A stretch of DNA of 64,000 nt from Timema cristinae (GCA_039000515.1 JBCFYV010011135.1:13902376-13966375), one strand, 5' to 3'; shown: positions 32,138 to 43,212, counted from the stretch's first letter. Numbers and translations are program-made. Notes: a model not told the origin generated them from the sequence alone.

Positions 32138-32423
32138 GATGGATTAAATATCCAAGCTACTACCGTATATATGTTAGTTAGTACGCTTATAGCTGCATCT
32201 AAATATCATCCATCACAGACTCGGCCATAAATTATGAGTGATTAACCTTGGGCACGACTCCCAGATAGCTCGGGGGTAAGAGCAGAGCATTGAGGCTGTA
32301 AGTCAATGGTCCTGAGCTCGATTCCCGTATCTAGGTGTTATTTTTCAATTTATTTGAATATGAAATCTAGTTACGGCTATAACCGTAAATAAAAAATACA
32401 ATAGCATGGCTATTTAATCCATC
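32138..32423 (+). mobile_element. TIR element with tRNA-like core (family C)
   Basis: The ends are inverted: GATGGATTAAATATCCAAGC on the left and the inverse of GATGGATTAAATAGCCATGC on the right. At 32265-32337 lies a tRNA-like core with GATAGCTCGGGGGTAAGAGC as D arm, a stem around GGCTGTAAG (GTA in anticodon position, as in tRNA-Tyr), and GAGCTCGATTCCCG as T arm. Mismatched acceptor ends and the TIR context argue against a functional tRNA gene. Confidence 0.55.
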
Positions 32424-32634
32424 ATAATTTACGTTACTCGGTGAATGAAAGGACGCCATTAAGACAGGATTCCCAATGTTGTAAAAAACTATCCTAGAGC
32501 TCTAAAAAATCACAACTGTTTCAACTGTCACCGGTGATTTGGACAAGTTGACTTATATGATTTTTAGACTGGTTAGGATGACCAATAGCTACTCAAATAT
32601 AATAGGTACAAGGGAAAAAGGGGGGAAGAGTCCA

Positions 32635-32725
32635 ATTTTGACTCAAATCGAGTTAGTGCTGCCATCTGTTAGACAATCGTGGATTTTTTCTTATGCACTT
32701 TAGATTATGGTTAAAAGAGGTCTCT
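32635..32725 (-). repeat. Single unit of the 84-bp repeat
   Basis: Reverse complement of the array unit at 35.5-36.3 kb (GATTGTCTAACAGATGGCAG, CCTCTTTTAACCATAAT). It even shares the array's right flank (GAGTCAAAATTGGAC versus GAGTTAAAATTGGAC). It is unamplified. Confidence 0.75.
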
Positions 32726-32971
32726 CATATATATATATTGATTGAACCCCGGACCCCCAGCACAGAAGTTTGACACCTTACCCCTAGACCACCAGTTCAC
32801 CTGGGAAGACTATTGGATAGCTCAGTGGTTAGAGTATTGGTGTACTTATCCATAGTCCCGGGTTTTATTCCCGTGTCCAGGTGTCAATTTAAATGAGTGT
32901 GAAAAATTGTTTTTTATATAATGGTATCTCGATAAGGGTGGAAAAATATTTTTTAAATACAAGTATCTTGT

Positions 32972-34010
32972 TTTTATTGTGTTATTGCTATTGGTACGAT
33001 TTGTAGACAGTGACAGTTGAAGAGTCTTACTAGTATTCGAATAAAATTCACCGTCGCATGCTCACATACTTTATATGCCCCTGCGCATATATTTAACTTA
33101 TCAGCAATGTTTGTTTTCGTGTGGATCGGTTATTCCTAACTTTTCAGCCACAAAACATTCTATAAAGTACTTTGATTTTCTTACAAATGGAAATTTGGAG
33201 CACTTTGTGGTAAATCTAAACATTTTTATTTGCGGTCGACATTGATAAAATTATGTCTTATTTTATAGGTATTGATAATATTTATCAAAAATGAAGGATG
33301 TAGACTGTCGTATGGATACTTGAAAGTAAATCTAGTAGATTTTAAATCTGTCATATGGAAAATGTATTATAAAAGTTAAAGACTCGAAGCAAGGTAAAGA
33401 CATTTAAAAATACATATAAGTAACCAATTCAAAGAAAATAACCCACGTGAAAAAAAAAAATGGTACGGTGCACCGAATAGACTTTCTCCCAGTTTTATCT
33501 TAAAATAGACATTTACTAAAAACTCGTAAGATTTATTGAACGAAATAATAGGTCTATACATTGTTGTAGAAACACTAAACCAATGATCATATATGAAATA
33601 ATATACACTGTTACGCTATGGCGTTAGGAACTAGGAACACTGTTACAGAATAATCGAGAAAATAGAAACATCTTTGTCCAACAAAGAGCATAAGAATTAA
33701 ATTAGTTTTCAAAGACCTGAATTTAAAAAGTATATATATTTGCTGATAGCTCAGAACAACAACTTAACAATAATAAGTTATTTCGTATCTTAAATAGTTG
33801 CAATGAAAAGTGGATGTAAAGTACCCTTAAAGCCATTTTCATGAGAAAATGAGAATTGCTATCTTGTTAATATTAGTAAACAGTGCCTAGATATAATATT
33901 TAATCAAAATAGTGGAAGCGAATTTTGAGAAAATCCATTTTTTCTCCTTTTTCCCTTCAGTAAACTACCCTTAGATTTAAGATTAGATATATAATTCCAA
34001 AAACCCTAGA
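32972..34010. other. AT-rich, no recognisable feature
   Basis: No repeat family or coding motif recognised; the longest frames are about 60 codons. Confidence 0.5.
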
Positions 34011-34013
34011 TAC

Positions 34014-34060
34014 CAAGTTTTAGCCCAATCGGTAAAGTAGTTTCAGCTCCAGTCAAATGT

Positions 34061-34094
<34 letters not shown>

Positions 34095-34095
34095 G
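34014..34095 (+). mobile_element. Degraded element end with (ACAG)n tail
   Basis: TACCAAGTTTTAGCCCAATC, then AGTAGTTTCAGCTCC and a run of CAGA units. The pattern 'cannot exclude the ... cognate of GTTCAGCCGTT plus (ACAG)n' is common at ends of arthropod non-autonomous repeats (from memory). Class unknown. Confidence 0.35.
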
Positions 34096-34717
34096 GAAAT
34101 GTGAAAACAACTTTTTTTGTTTCAGGGGGTCATTAAACGTCAACATTTATCAAAATATCGAGTTAGAGTTTTTTGATAATCACAATACTTTCTCTCCGAG
34201 GTGTCGAGAAAAAGTAAAACGTGACTAAAAGAAAACTGAAAAAAATATGTTTGGATCACAAGAGTTTTAATGTGTAACAAATATTTGCAATAAAATAGCG
34301 GCTGACCACGGAACTAAAATAACCATTCTGAGCCTGGACAGTGTTTGTCCTCATTTAATACAAGAAAAAAAAAATCATACCCACTAGAAAAATACAACAA
34401 AAGATAATCAAAAACATTCAAGTGGTTAAATTTGAACATTTATTCTTATTTTTAGTGTGAGATAAGTGTTGACTTTCCTTCCTTAACAATCTTGATAACG
34501 AAGATGTCTCTACCTTACGTTTTGATTGTCCCCTATCTTGCATCTTGTTTGCTTCCCCTCTGGCGAATCTTCCTCATCCAAAGATTCGGAAGGAGATACG
34601 ATCTATCGACCCAACTGTTGTTTTCTGACAGTTCATTTAGTGCCCCAAACACACGTTGCGATATTTCTGTACTTAATTCAGTGCCGAATTCAATACAAGT
34701 TTAACTTTGTATATACC

Positions 34718-34945
34718 CACTTCAGTGGCCGAACAGTATAAATCTCGTGTCAGATTCACCTACTGAAGACAGGGACATCGGGGTTCGGATTCCGGTCGGG
34801 TCTACTGAAGGTGGTTTATACTAAATGGTTTCCCAATCCTATTCCTCAAAAATGCGGGTGGATTACCTCTAAAAACGCATCCTTCCGTAGTAATTATCAT
34901 ATATGCGTACAACTTGAGCGGTAGTAAGACGCGGTGATATAAAAA
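34718..34945 (+). mobile_element. SINE-B copy
   Basis: ACTTCAGTGGCCGAACAGTA head, GGGGTTCGGATTCCGGTCGG box B, body with AATGCGGGTGGATTACCTC, and a decayed tail AACTTGAGCGGTAGTAAGAC. Confidence 0.6.
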
Positions 34946-34954
34946 AAACTTGTT

Positions 34955-35207
34955 ATCGTTATCTTGTCACACCTACGCGTTCGGGTTATAGCAAATATTA
35001 TGATTGCACCAATGTGATGGGAATGAGGATGGTAGAATTTAGAATAAGTGAATCCACATATTCATTTAGAGGGAGGGAGAGGAAAAATAGAGTAGAAACC
35101 CATTTCATAAATAAAAACCACCCTTAAGCCATTCCAGGATTCGAACCCCGATATCCCCATCACCGGAAATAATCCAGTCTAGTACGAGATCATGCGACAA
35201 CTAATAC
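34955..35207 (-). mobile_element. SINE-B copy, opposite orientation
   Basis: Tail CTACGCGTTCGGGTTATAGC, body GAATTTAGAATAAGTGAATC, box B GGATTCGAACCCCGATATCC. It stands tail to tail with the preceding plus-strand copy, 10 bp apart. Confidence 0.65.
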
Positions 35208-35512
35208 AGATTTCCATTTGGAGAAATTAAACTTGGGCCATTTCAATTGCATTTGTTCCTAATAAATTTGATAAATATCATCACTACCCATAAAATAACA
35301 ATAATAGTAATAATATTTTATCATGTTGACAGAAAAAAGTGTGTACTTCATAAAAGGCCTTTTCTACAAAAAGCGGACTGTGCATTACAAATTAAGGGTC
35401 CGGGGAAAGGGGGGAGAGGCATTACACATATTTTCCAAGACAACTTTTACATCTCAAACCCCATATGGACCCTAACAAATACTTTTATTAAATTAATATA
35501 AAAATGACCAAC

Positions 35513-36345
35513 CTCTGTCTTAACCATAGTCTAAAGTGCATTAGAAAGGTTTCTGATTGTCTAACAGATGGCAGCACTAGCTCAATATGACAGACCTCTT
35601 TTAACCATAATATAAAGTGTATTAAAAAGGTTTCATGATTGTCTAACAGAGGGCAGCACTAGCTCAATACGACAGAGACCTCTTTTAACCATAATATAAA
35701 GTACCTTAAAAATATTTCATGATTGTCTAACAGAGGGCAGCACTAGCTCAATACGACAGAGACCTCTTTTAACCATAATGTAAAGTGCATTAAAAAGGTG
35801 TCATGATTGTCTAACAGATAGCAGCACTAGCTCAATACGACAGAGACCTCTTTTAACCGTAATATAAAGTACATTAAAAAGGTGTCATGATTGTCTAACA
35901 GATAGCAGCACTAGCTCAATACGACAGATACTTCTTTTAACCATAATAGAGAGTACATTAAAAAGGTGTCATGATTGTCTAACAAATAGCAGCAATATCT
36001 CAATATGACAGAGACCTCTTTTAACCATAATGTAAAGTGCATTAAAAAGGTGTCATGATTGTCTAACAGATAGCAGCACTAGCTCAATACGACAGAGACC
36101 TCTTTTAACCGTAATATAAAGTACATTAAAAAGGTGTCATGATTGTCTAACAGATAGCAGCACTAGCTCAATATGACAGATACGTCTTTTAACCATAATA
36201 TAGAGTACATTAAAAAGGTGTCATGATTGTCTAACAGATAGCAGCAATATCTCAATATGACAGATACCTCTTTTAACCATAATATAAAGTACATTAAAAA
36301 GGTTTCACGATTGTCTAACAGATGGTAGCAATAACTTAATTTGAG
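35513..36345. repeat. 84-bp minisatellite, 10 copies, with 252-bp higher-order repeat
   Basis: GATTGTCTAACA recurs at 35555, 35637, 35721, 35805, 35889, 35973, 36057, 36141, 36225 and 36309. The spacing is 84 bp, except 82 for the first interval. Copies 4-6 and 7-9 share variants pairwise (for example AGCAATATCTCAATATGAC in copies 6 and 9), so a three-unit block of 252 bp was duplicated. Confidence 0.95.
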
Positions 36346-36493
36346 TTAAAATTGGACTTGGAACCTTTTACTCTTTTATAATTTTGAAGACAATAATAAA
36401 TAAAGTAATTATCAGTGGGGAAAGTTTCAAGTCTGTGTTAACCGCATATTTACACTAGCGGGGTACGGATAAGGGAAAGGTGTGTATATTTTT

Positions 36494-36752
36494 TAACATC
36501 ACGTCTTACTACGCGTTCAGGCTATACGCTTGTGTGTTAGGCCTAATTAAACCCATGGTTTTTGGGATTAGGAAGTGTTATATTTAGAGGAAGTGTACCC
36601 CTATTTGCGTAGGGGGAAGAGGGGAAAACCATTTAGTAAAAACCACCCTCAGTACACCCGACCTAGATTCAAAACTCAATCTCCCTATCATCGGAAGACT
36701 AGTCTACTGTGAGAGAATGGTGCGTTAGACAACGCGGCCACCATAGCGGGTA
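36494..36752 (-). mobile_element. SINE-B copy
   Basis: Tail ATCACGTCTTACTACGCGTT, body GTGTACCCCTATTTGCGTAG, box B region GACCTAGATTCAAAACTC, tRNA-like head ending CAACGCGGCCACCATAGCGG. Confidence 0.7.
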
Positions 36753-36889
36753 TGAGGGTGTTGAAAAAGAGGCATAGCTTGGCTTGACGTATTAACATAT
36801 TAAACTGGCTTCATCGACATCTTGAATTGTCGGATCCAATTTATTCTTATGACGATCCGATTATATATCATTACCTTTGTGCACGAGAC

Positions 36890-37095
36890 AGTGGACAAGC
36901 GGTCTAAGAAGCCAGACCCATAAAAGACTGAAATGACTGATAAACGGAAGGTCGAAGTTCGAATCTCAATTGGGGGGCGGGGGTGCACTGGAGGTAGTTT
37001 TCCAAACGTGATCACTCTAATTAACCCATCCCTTCTCCACAATAAATGCAGGTGCATTTCCTCTAAATACACCTTTCCTTGTACCTCCTCTAAGA
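36890..37095 (+). mobile_element. SINE-B, diverged copy
   Basis: GACAAGCGGTCTAAGAAGCC head, GAAGTTCGAATCTCAATTGG box B, body AATGCAGGTGCATTTCCTC. The tail is missing. Confidence 0.55.
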
Positions 37096-37099
37096 ATTT

Positions 37100-37215
37100 A
37101 AGAAATTTACACAAAATTTTTTGGAGGGAGATCGTAAAACGATTTAGTGAAAATTGTCCTCAGTACACTAGATTGTAATTCGAACCAGGAACCTCCAGCT
37201 ACCGATCAAAGAGAC
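37100..37215 (-). mobile_element. SINE-B fragment
   Basis: TTTAGTGAAAATTGTCCTCA and GTACACTAGATTGTAATTCG with ACCAGGAACCTCCAG match the head half of SINE-B in minus orientation. It abuts the preceding plus-strand copy. Confidence 0.45.
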
Positions 37216-37508
37216 TAGGAAGGGTTATATGCAAATTAAAAGAGGCTGAGACTCGTGCTATCAAATTATCACCCCAGCTTCATTATTATTGGCCCTACAA
37301 GTCCCTCCATTATCAAGCAGGATAAATTACACTCATGAATTAATATCGACAAGAGAGGGCATATTTCGCCGACAAAGCAGGGGCTAATTCGGAAAAAGAG
37401 CGATAAACGCATAGTAATACTCTAATGAACAAAAACGTGATTAAAAGGGTGCAATACAGGATGCCCATAAATTATTATCTCCAATTTAATGCTCAATAAA
37501 TAAGTTAC

Positions 37509-37907
37509 TTTAAGGTGGGAGTTTAAGGCACGAGAGAAAAGGCAAATGTTTTTGCAGTGTTTATATATTTTTTTAATTTGACCAAAATAAATAAAATATT
37601 GCTCCTGTAAAAATATAAAAGTTTAAGTTTCTTCCTCACATGGTGATATCAACAGTTGTTGAATAACTGTCATGAGCATTAACGGTATTAGTTGAGAAAG
37701 TTATTAAATGAAGAGAAAAAGTTGTCAATAAATTCCAGGACACCCTTGACAAGTATTCAACAACTGTTGATATCACCATGTGGAAAAAATTAAACTTTAT
37801 GTTTCCACTGGAGAATTATTTGATTTATTTGGCAAAAAAAAAAGTTTCACTATAAGAATTGCAAACGAACTGGTCTTTTTTTTCAAGTCCACGTTCATCC
37901 TACCTTA
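37509..37907. mobile_element. MITE-F, best-preserved copy
   Basis: About 400 bp. It starts AAGGTGGGAGTTTAAGGCAC and ends with the inverse at TCATCCTACCTTA. Inside, 37637-37665 and 37754-37782 are perfect 29-bp inverted repeats (core GGTGATATCAACAGTTGTTG), and longer imperfect pairing extends outward. No coding frame; a DNA-transposon-derived MITE is the likely class. The same family lies at 1313, 5396, 6242, 21361, 27002 and 45005. Confidence 0.8.
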
Positions 37908-38425
37908 AAATCCAATACGGTTTGCATTAATTAACATCACTATAAGATACATTTTTATTACCTAGAGTGCCACGATACTCTAGTAAACCAAAGAGCTCCT
38001 AAAATAGCGAATATATTAAGGTTTATAATGTAGTGAATAGTTTATGGACATCCTGTATATTTCGCAATATCATGATTAATGGAGCTAGAGATCAGTGCTC
38101 TAAACTTGTCCTATTGTTTGTATTTGTTGGCGCGCTATAGTAGATCAATAGCCTTACATGATGTATTATAGGGTGGGACGGAGGGGAATAGATGGGTGCT
38201 ACCTGCGGTGACTCGGGATTGAGTATCCCATAAGGATGTGAGTGGGAACATTTTCAGTTTTGGAAAAAAATAACGAAGAGTTTTCCCATATTTTTTTCGG
38301 AAAATTTTCCAACCATCCTGTTGCGGAATGGTGTTTTATTAACTTCAGTTAAATTATCCTGAGGACGTTAACACCAGAAATATCAAATGAGTTACGAATA
38401 AAGCCATGACAAAGATTTCAGTTAT

Positions 38426-38428
38426 TAA

Positions 38429-38467
<39 letters not shown>

Positions 38468-38729
38468 CACCATGTCTTACTACCCGTTCGGGTTATACGC
38501 ACTTACGCTAATGTGTAATGGTAGGGTGATTGTGAGATGAAATGGAGGACCTACAGTTTAACGTGGAATCCGAACTACGGTGGAGGCCTGGCATTGTGAT
38601 TAATACACGTCTTGTCAGAGGTGAAGGAAGGGTTTGGCAATCAGATAAATCTGTGCCGGGACCTAGGATTGAACCCCGGACCACCAGCACATAAGTCCGA
38701 CACCTTACCTCTAGACCACCAGGTCACCC
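38426..38729 (-). mobile_element. SINE-A, near-full copy
   Basis: ATT tract, ACTACCCGTTCGGGTTATAC, body with a small internal deletion (GGCATTGTGATTAATACACG), head ending GACCACCAGGTCACC. Perfect 14-bp target duplication AAGATTTCAGTTAT at 38412-38425 and 38730-38743. Confidence 0.88.
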
Positions 38730-38743
38730 AAGATTTCAGTTAT

Positions 38744-39605
38744 CTCCTCATATTAACGTATTGACTACAGCGCTTGGTGTTTGAGTGTGTCACCAACGTT
38801 GGGTCCAGTGCTAGAATTGGCCCGGAACGCCGTTCCAGTTGATACGAAAGAATATTACGAGCGTTCCGCCTGCACACTAGAATGCTACTTCTTCGTTCTT
38901 CTTTTCGATTTCCAAAAGGATCTTTATTTTAGTCTGAACGAACCCGGATCCTAATACGTGTCTGTATAGTCTATTGTATTTTGTATTACACTGGGTTTCC
39001 AAGAATTTGCTTCACAACAGAAACGACGATCCCTATAACAAGACAATGACTTCAACACAAATTTTATTTTACAGATGTTAATATCTAACCTCCCCTTTTG
39101 TAACCTCTATTGTGGGGAATAGGAAAGGGCATTTGCTGTTTCTGTTTGTAGGTAAAAGATGTATTCTACCTTCAAATTCACATTATCTTTCATAGTGTAA
39201 ATATCGTACGGTACTTAGTTAAAGTTTTGAACTCTGTGCTACAGGTGAACCAACCAACAACAACAAAAACATTTAGTAAGTACATATTTAATTATATAAA
39301 TTATGTTTCAGGTAAAAAAATTGTTTATCTACTCAGGATAGCTACAATACTTCCTTTCCGCGTAAGTTTTATAACTAAACGTATTTTCTTCAAAATATCT
39401 ATCGCATTGAATGAAATGAAAAATGGTGTCCGTTTGTCAGCGGCTAAATCTTGGCTAAGCGTATTTAATAACAACTGAACCTGATCAGTAGAGTCATAAT
39501 TTACATGCAAATAAAGTCCTAAGATGTGATTTCTGAAATATTCGAATACATACAAGATTCCACCACGCAGGAAATACTGTAAATATTTTTTTTTATAATA
39601 AGACT
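38744..39605. other. No clear feature; possible TIR remnant near 38812
   Basis: CAGTGCTAGAATTGGCCCGG and GGAACGCCGTTCC resemble the end of a DNA transposon, but no matching inverted end was found. The rest is AT-rich without recognised features. Confidence 0.3.
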
Positions 39606-41115
39606 TGTAGCATCGGATGTTTTATGATGGACACGAGACAAACAGAAATAGTCAAGACTTACCCCATTTGCTTGTTGACTGGGGCTGCGTGGAAGAACGA
39701 CACAAAAACCACCTAATGCACCTTCACCGAACCGGGAAAATTGAATACTGACTGTGAAGACTGAATGGCAAGTTCAAGCCAACGCCTTGGGTTGAATGGA
39801 CTTGCGCAGTAAAGAGATCCCCTCCGAGAAGATTCCGGAACGCCCACGGCCTCTCTCGAAGCGAATCAACTTGCGCTTTCACGTGTTCCTTTTTTATTCT
39901 AGAATGTTATTCCCCCCTTTTTTTCCCATCTTCCCCTCTTCTGTGCTTTAGGGTATATATTCTGGTGCCTGTGGCTACGAACTTCACAATTGGGCCTGAG
40001 TCATATCAAGGATAGGATAAGCTCCGGCTTTCTACTTCATAAAATGTAAGATCTAATCCATTTCGGCAAATTAAAACTTTTTTTTTTATAATGTAAATCT
40101 TTTCTAAATTCAATTTTGGCTTAAATTCAAATAACCTAAAAATTCAATCTGACACTTAAGAATCATAGTTTTTTTTCGAGATCACTTATTTTGCAAGGTC
40201 AGGGGACTTAGCGCCATTAGAGTCACGACTAATCGATTGTATCGATTATATACGGTATTGTTAAATTGATTTTCGCGGGAAACTATTTAGTATTTGAATT
40301 AGTTTATCTTATTGTGATACGCTATGTGCCTTTTTTTGATGGGACAGATAATTAGAATTGTATTTAACATATCTTACGCTATGGCCATTGTTATGGACAA
40401 ATATTTAGTGTTTGAATTCAACATATTCTTATTGTAAATACGCTATGAGCCATTTATGATGGACAAATTTTTAGTATTAAAATTTAAAATATCTTATTCA
40501 TACGCTATGAGCCATTTAGTGGACAAATATTTAGTATTAATTTAAACTATTATATGTAATACGATGTTACCATTCCTAATGGACATATATATTATGTTTA
40601 AATTAGATTGTCTTTGTTGCCATTGACTAGGTGTTTTTTTTAAAGGATTAATATTTAATGATGGAATCAAATTGTCATGTTTTTACTATGCGCCATTTCT
40701 AATGGGCGACATCTTAAAGTTAACATTTAAGTAATCTGAGGAATATTTAGCTTTGACTTCAATTAAATAGTTATATGAATTTATTCTATTTTCTTTATAC
40801 TTCCACATCAACAATGTCTATATTTGAAGGAACTGTTAAAAATCTAATTTAGTTATGGCTAATAAATATCGACTAACTTTGACTTATACTAATTCTTATT
40901 ATATATATATAATGTCCCATCATTCCAAGGTAATCTATCAAACATTTTGGTTTAATATAACTTTACTGAGGCTTGAAGTCTCTTGCCGTCTGGATGAGAT
41001 AGAGGTCACATTAATAACTCCTCACACATCGCTCTGGTTAACCCTCCACCCCCCTTTTTTTGAGTGTTTATGTTTCGATGTATTTTGTTGGCATCTGCCC
41101 CTTTTGGATGCTACA
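39606..41115 (+). repeat. Diverged solo LTR related to the 10.6-kb retrotransposon
   Basis: Starts TGTAGCATCGGATG like the intact LTR. It shares the block CACAATTGGGCCT, then GATAAGCTCCGGCTT and AAAATGTAAGATCTAA, and ends near CCCCTTTTGGATGCTACA. Similar length (about 1.5 kb against 1.45 kb) and no gag or pol beside it, hence a solo LTR of a sister family. No exact target duplication was found (AGACT on the left, AGATG or GATG on the right). It contains an internal tandem repeat near 40315-40600. Confidence 0.75.
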
Positions 41116-41267
41116 GATGTCCTGTATGTGGTCCGAAAAATACTTGAATAAATTTAATTTTGCACGAAAAAAAAGGGCTTTAACCACGACAAGCGACGAC
41201 GGTGGCCGAAACAAACCCATACTCGAGCTGTCAAATAGGAATGAAGTTATCCGGAAGAGAAGGAGTA

Positions 41268-41463
41268 CATGAAGAGAATATGAACAAGGCTGAGAATGTT
41301 ATGGTCATGTAATGAGGATGGAAAAAGAGAAAGTACAAAAAAAAAAGTTGGCAATAAAAGTAAGAAAAAGACCGCAAGAAGGCCAAGAAAGAAGATGGAG
41401 AGGAGCAGAAAATGACAGTAAAAGTGTGAGGAGAAGAATGGAGGTATTTTACTAAATTTACCC
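41268..41463 (+). pseudogene. LINE ORF2 C-terminal remnant (RTE-like)
   Basis: From 41299 one frame reads YGHVMRMEKEKVQKKK, then KRPQEGQERRWRGA, and stops at TAA (41452-41454). The pattern (W)YGHVxRM ... RRxGRxxxRW is typical of the extreme C-terminus of LINE reverse-transcriptase polyproteins. The preceding RLR is in a different frame through one extra base, so the fragment is frameshifted as well as 5'-truncated. The following GAT-rich tail (41490-41562) fits an RTE-type 3' end. Clade is inference. Confidence 0.6.
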
Positions 41464-41489
41464 GGCCACAGGCTGGAAACAGTTGGTGA

Positions 41490-41562
41490 TGATTTTGTTG
41501 TTGATGATGATGATGATGATGATGATGAGGACGAGACGAGGACGAGGACGAGGACGAGGAGG
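41490..41562. repeat. (GAT)n / (GAGGAC)n tail
   Basis: A GAT trinucleotide run passing into GAGGAC units; it follows the LINE remnant and is probably its expanded tail. Confidence 0.8.
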
Positions 41563-41599
41563 TTGATTAGAAAAGGCTTTACATTAAAAATAGAATATC

Positions 41600-42430
41600 T
41601 GGTTGTTACTGCCAATTTAATAAACAGTGTTTGTTACAAAAAAATTCCCATTGAAACAAAAATTTTCATATGGATTAAATAAATAATCCTAATATTTCTT
41701 AACATTCTCATAAATTTTTATAGCAATGTAAAACAAAGAATTCTTAGAATTTTCTGGCGCCATATTTTGCCTATTCTGTAGCAACATTTTGTAGGATGAA
41801 ACTCTTTTTACTTCACAAGAAGTGATGGAGGAATGTTTTAGCATGCATATTTCTCTCATTGTAATTCAATTAATTTAAGTCTGGTTTTTTCCCCACAAAT
41901 TATTGGTATCCTTTACATGTTTCGAAGTTTCAAGTGTCTTATTTCTTACAAGAAAGAAAGAAATTCGAAACAACAATGTAATGTTTATATCGTAATGCCA
42001 ACAAGATGTAATTATTAATTTTGATGCTGAAAATAATTTGTTTAGAATTTGATTATAAATAATTTTAATTGATAACGTATATTATATGGTTTAGACTAGT
42101 GCCTACTTACATAGTTAAATATGGGATATATCGTTTTACTGTTGCAATGTATTTTTTGTTTCAATATAAATCAATATTAATTAAAGTTTGTTAGCAATAA
42201 ATTAGATTAGTGTAGTAAGCTGCAATGGGATATTCATTTTACTTAAATTCAATTAAACTGACATGGCTTAGCATACAACTTTTGTGAAGTGCGTATGTAC
42301 ATGAAATAGGTTCTACCAATGTAATAATTTCAGGCTTTAATATAGATCAGGGAATTAGTGGTTGATAGTTGTTACCGTTCCGGTTGTTAAAATTTCCCAA
42401 TTCGAGCACTGGTTGGGTCTGATATGTTAG
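41600..42430. other. AT-rich, no recognisable feature
   Basis: A weak SINE-B-like B box (CCCAATTCGAGCACTGGTTG) lies at about 42398-42417. Otherwise nothing recognised. Confidence 0.45.
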
Positions 42431-42432
42431 TA

Positions 42433-42663
42433 CAGTGTAACCTCGTCTAACCGGCCTAACTAGGATCAGGTGTCTTCTGGATAGACCAAAATCTAACCCG
42501 ATGCATTAAAACAAAATATATATTACAAAAGTTTGCAATCTATTTCCACAAAACTAACTATAAATAAAAAGAATTTTTTTACGAAAATTAATCAATGCGA
42601 AATTTCAGTCCGGATTAGCCGGAAATCCAGATCAATGAAGGTCGGATAAACAAGGTTCTACTG
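42433..42663. mobile_element. pogo/Tigger-like MITE
   Basis: The left end CAGTGTAACCTCGTCTAACC and the right end inverse of GTAGAACCTTGTTTATCC are the CAGT-AACCTCG...CCGG type termini typical of pogo-group elements. About 230 bp, non-coding. Confidence 0.55.
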
Positions 42664-42761
42664 CACTTAGTCTTAAAACAATACATATCCGCATCATTCA
42701 AATGTCGCTACTCCGCCCAACCCGTGGGTTTACTTGTCAGGATAAGGAGGCAGCAAATAAT

Positions 42762-43212
42762 TGTGGGGTTCGTTTTGATCTCGTTTATTAAAATATATTA
42801 GTTACTCTACGAGTGTATACAGGGGAAGTAGGTTAGAGAACAAAATGAAATAGTTTGGAAAAAATTCCTCGCTCTGCTCAGCAGATCCGCACTCTGACTT
42901 ATCTTCGTTGTTATAACTTTGACTAGTGTAGAACACGCGGCTGCTCGACTATGCGCGGTTGTTATAACTTTGACTAGAGTAAAACACGCAGCTGCTTACT
43001 ATGCGCGGTTGTTATATAACTCAGACTTTCAAGATGGTTTGGGGCTTCCTCCTCAGTATTGAACAGGTCCTCAAGCTGTAGGATATTCTCCTCGCAAGTT
43101 AATGTAACTCGGTAGCTGGGTATATAAAGCACTTCGAAGTAGCCCCTTAACAACTGACGTCTTTGACGGGAGCCATCTCAGTAAAATCAAGGCTGGCTGG
43201 TATATTCTAACA
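42762..43212. repeat. Possible solo LTR, 451 bp, orientation uncertain
   Basis: Bounded by TG and CA in both readings. On the minus strand it starts TGTTAGAATATACC, carries TTTATATA near 43121-43128 and AATAAA at 42784-42789 near its end, as in an LTR. On the plus strand GGGTATATAAAGC is an even better TATA box. Two direct repeats of about 50 bp start at 42907 and 42958, with a partial third at 43008. No clear target duplication. It could instead be a host promoter region. Confidence 0.35.

Larger units (their letters stand above)
31023..32971. mobile_element. 1.95-kb element with 232-bp inverted ends containing SINE pieces
   Basis: 31023-31254 is the reverse complement of 32740-32971 with one mismatch seen (ACTACTG versus ACTTCTG). 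Each arm contains, from outside in: ACAAGATACTTGTATTTAAA, a family C tRNA-like sequence (GGATAGCTCAGTGGTTAGAG on the minus strand of the left arm), and the head of SINE-A. The left SINE-A head continues to GGCACAG at 31268; the right one stops within box B at a TA run. No transposase-like frame lies in the 1.49 kb between. Confidence 0.8.

Noticed and set aside
32265..32337. tRNA-Tyr gene candidate
   Set aside because: D and T arms are good and GTA sits in the loop, but the acceptor stem does not pair well, no intron pattern is evident and it is the core of a repeated TIR element.
41247..41615. Minus-strand frame rich in Ser and Leu (122 codons)
   Set aside because: It is the reverse of the LINE remnant and its GAT/GAGGAC tail.
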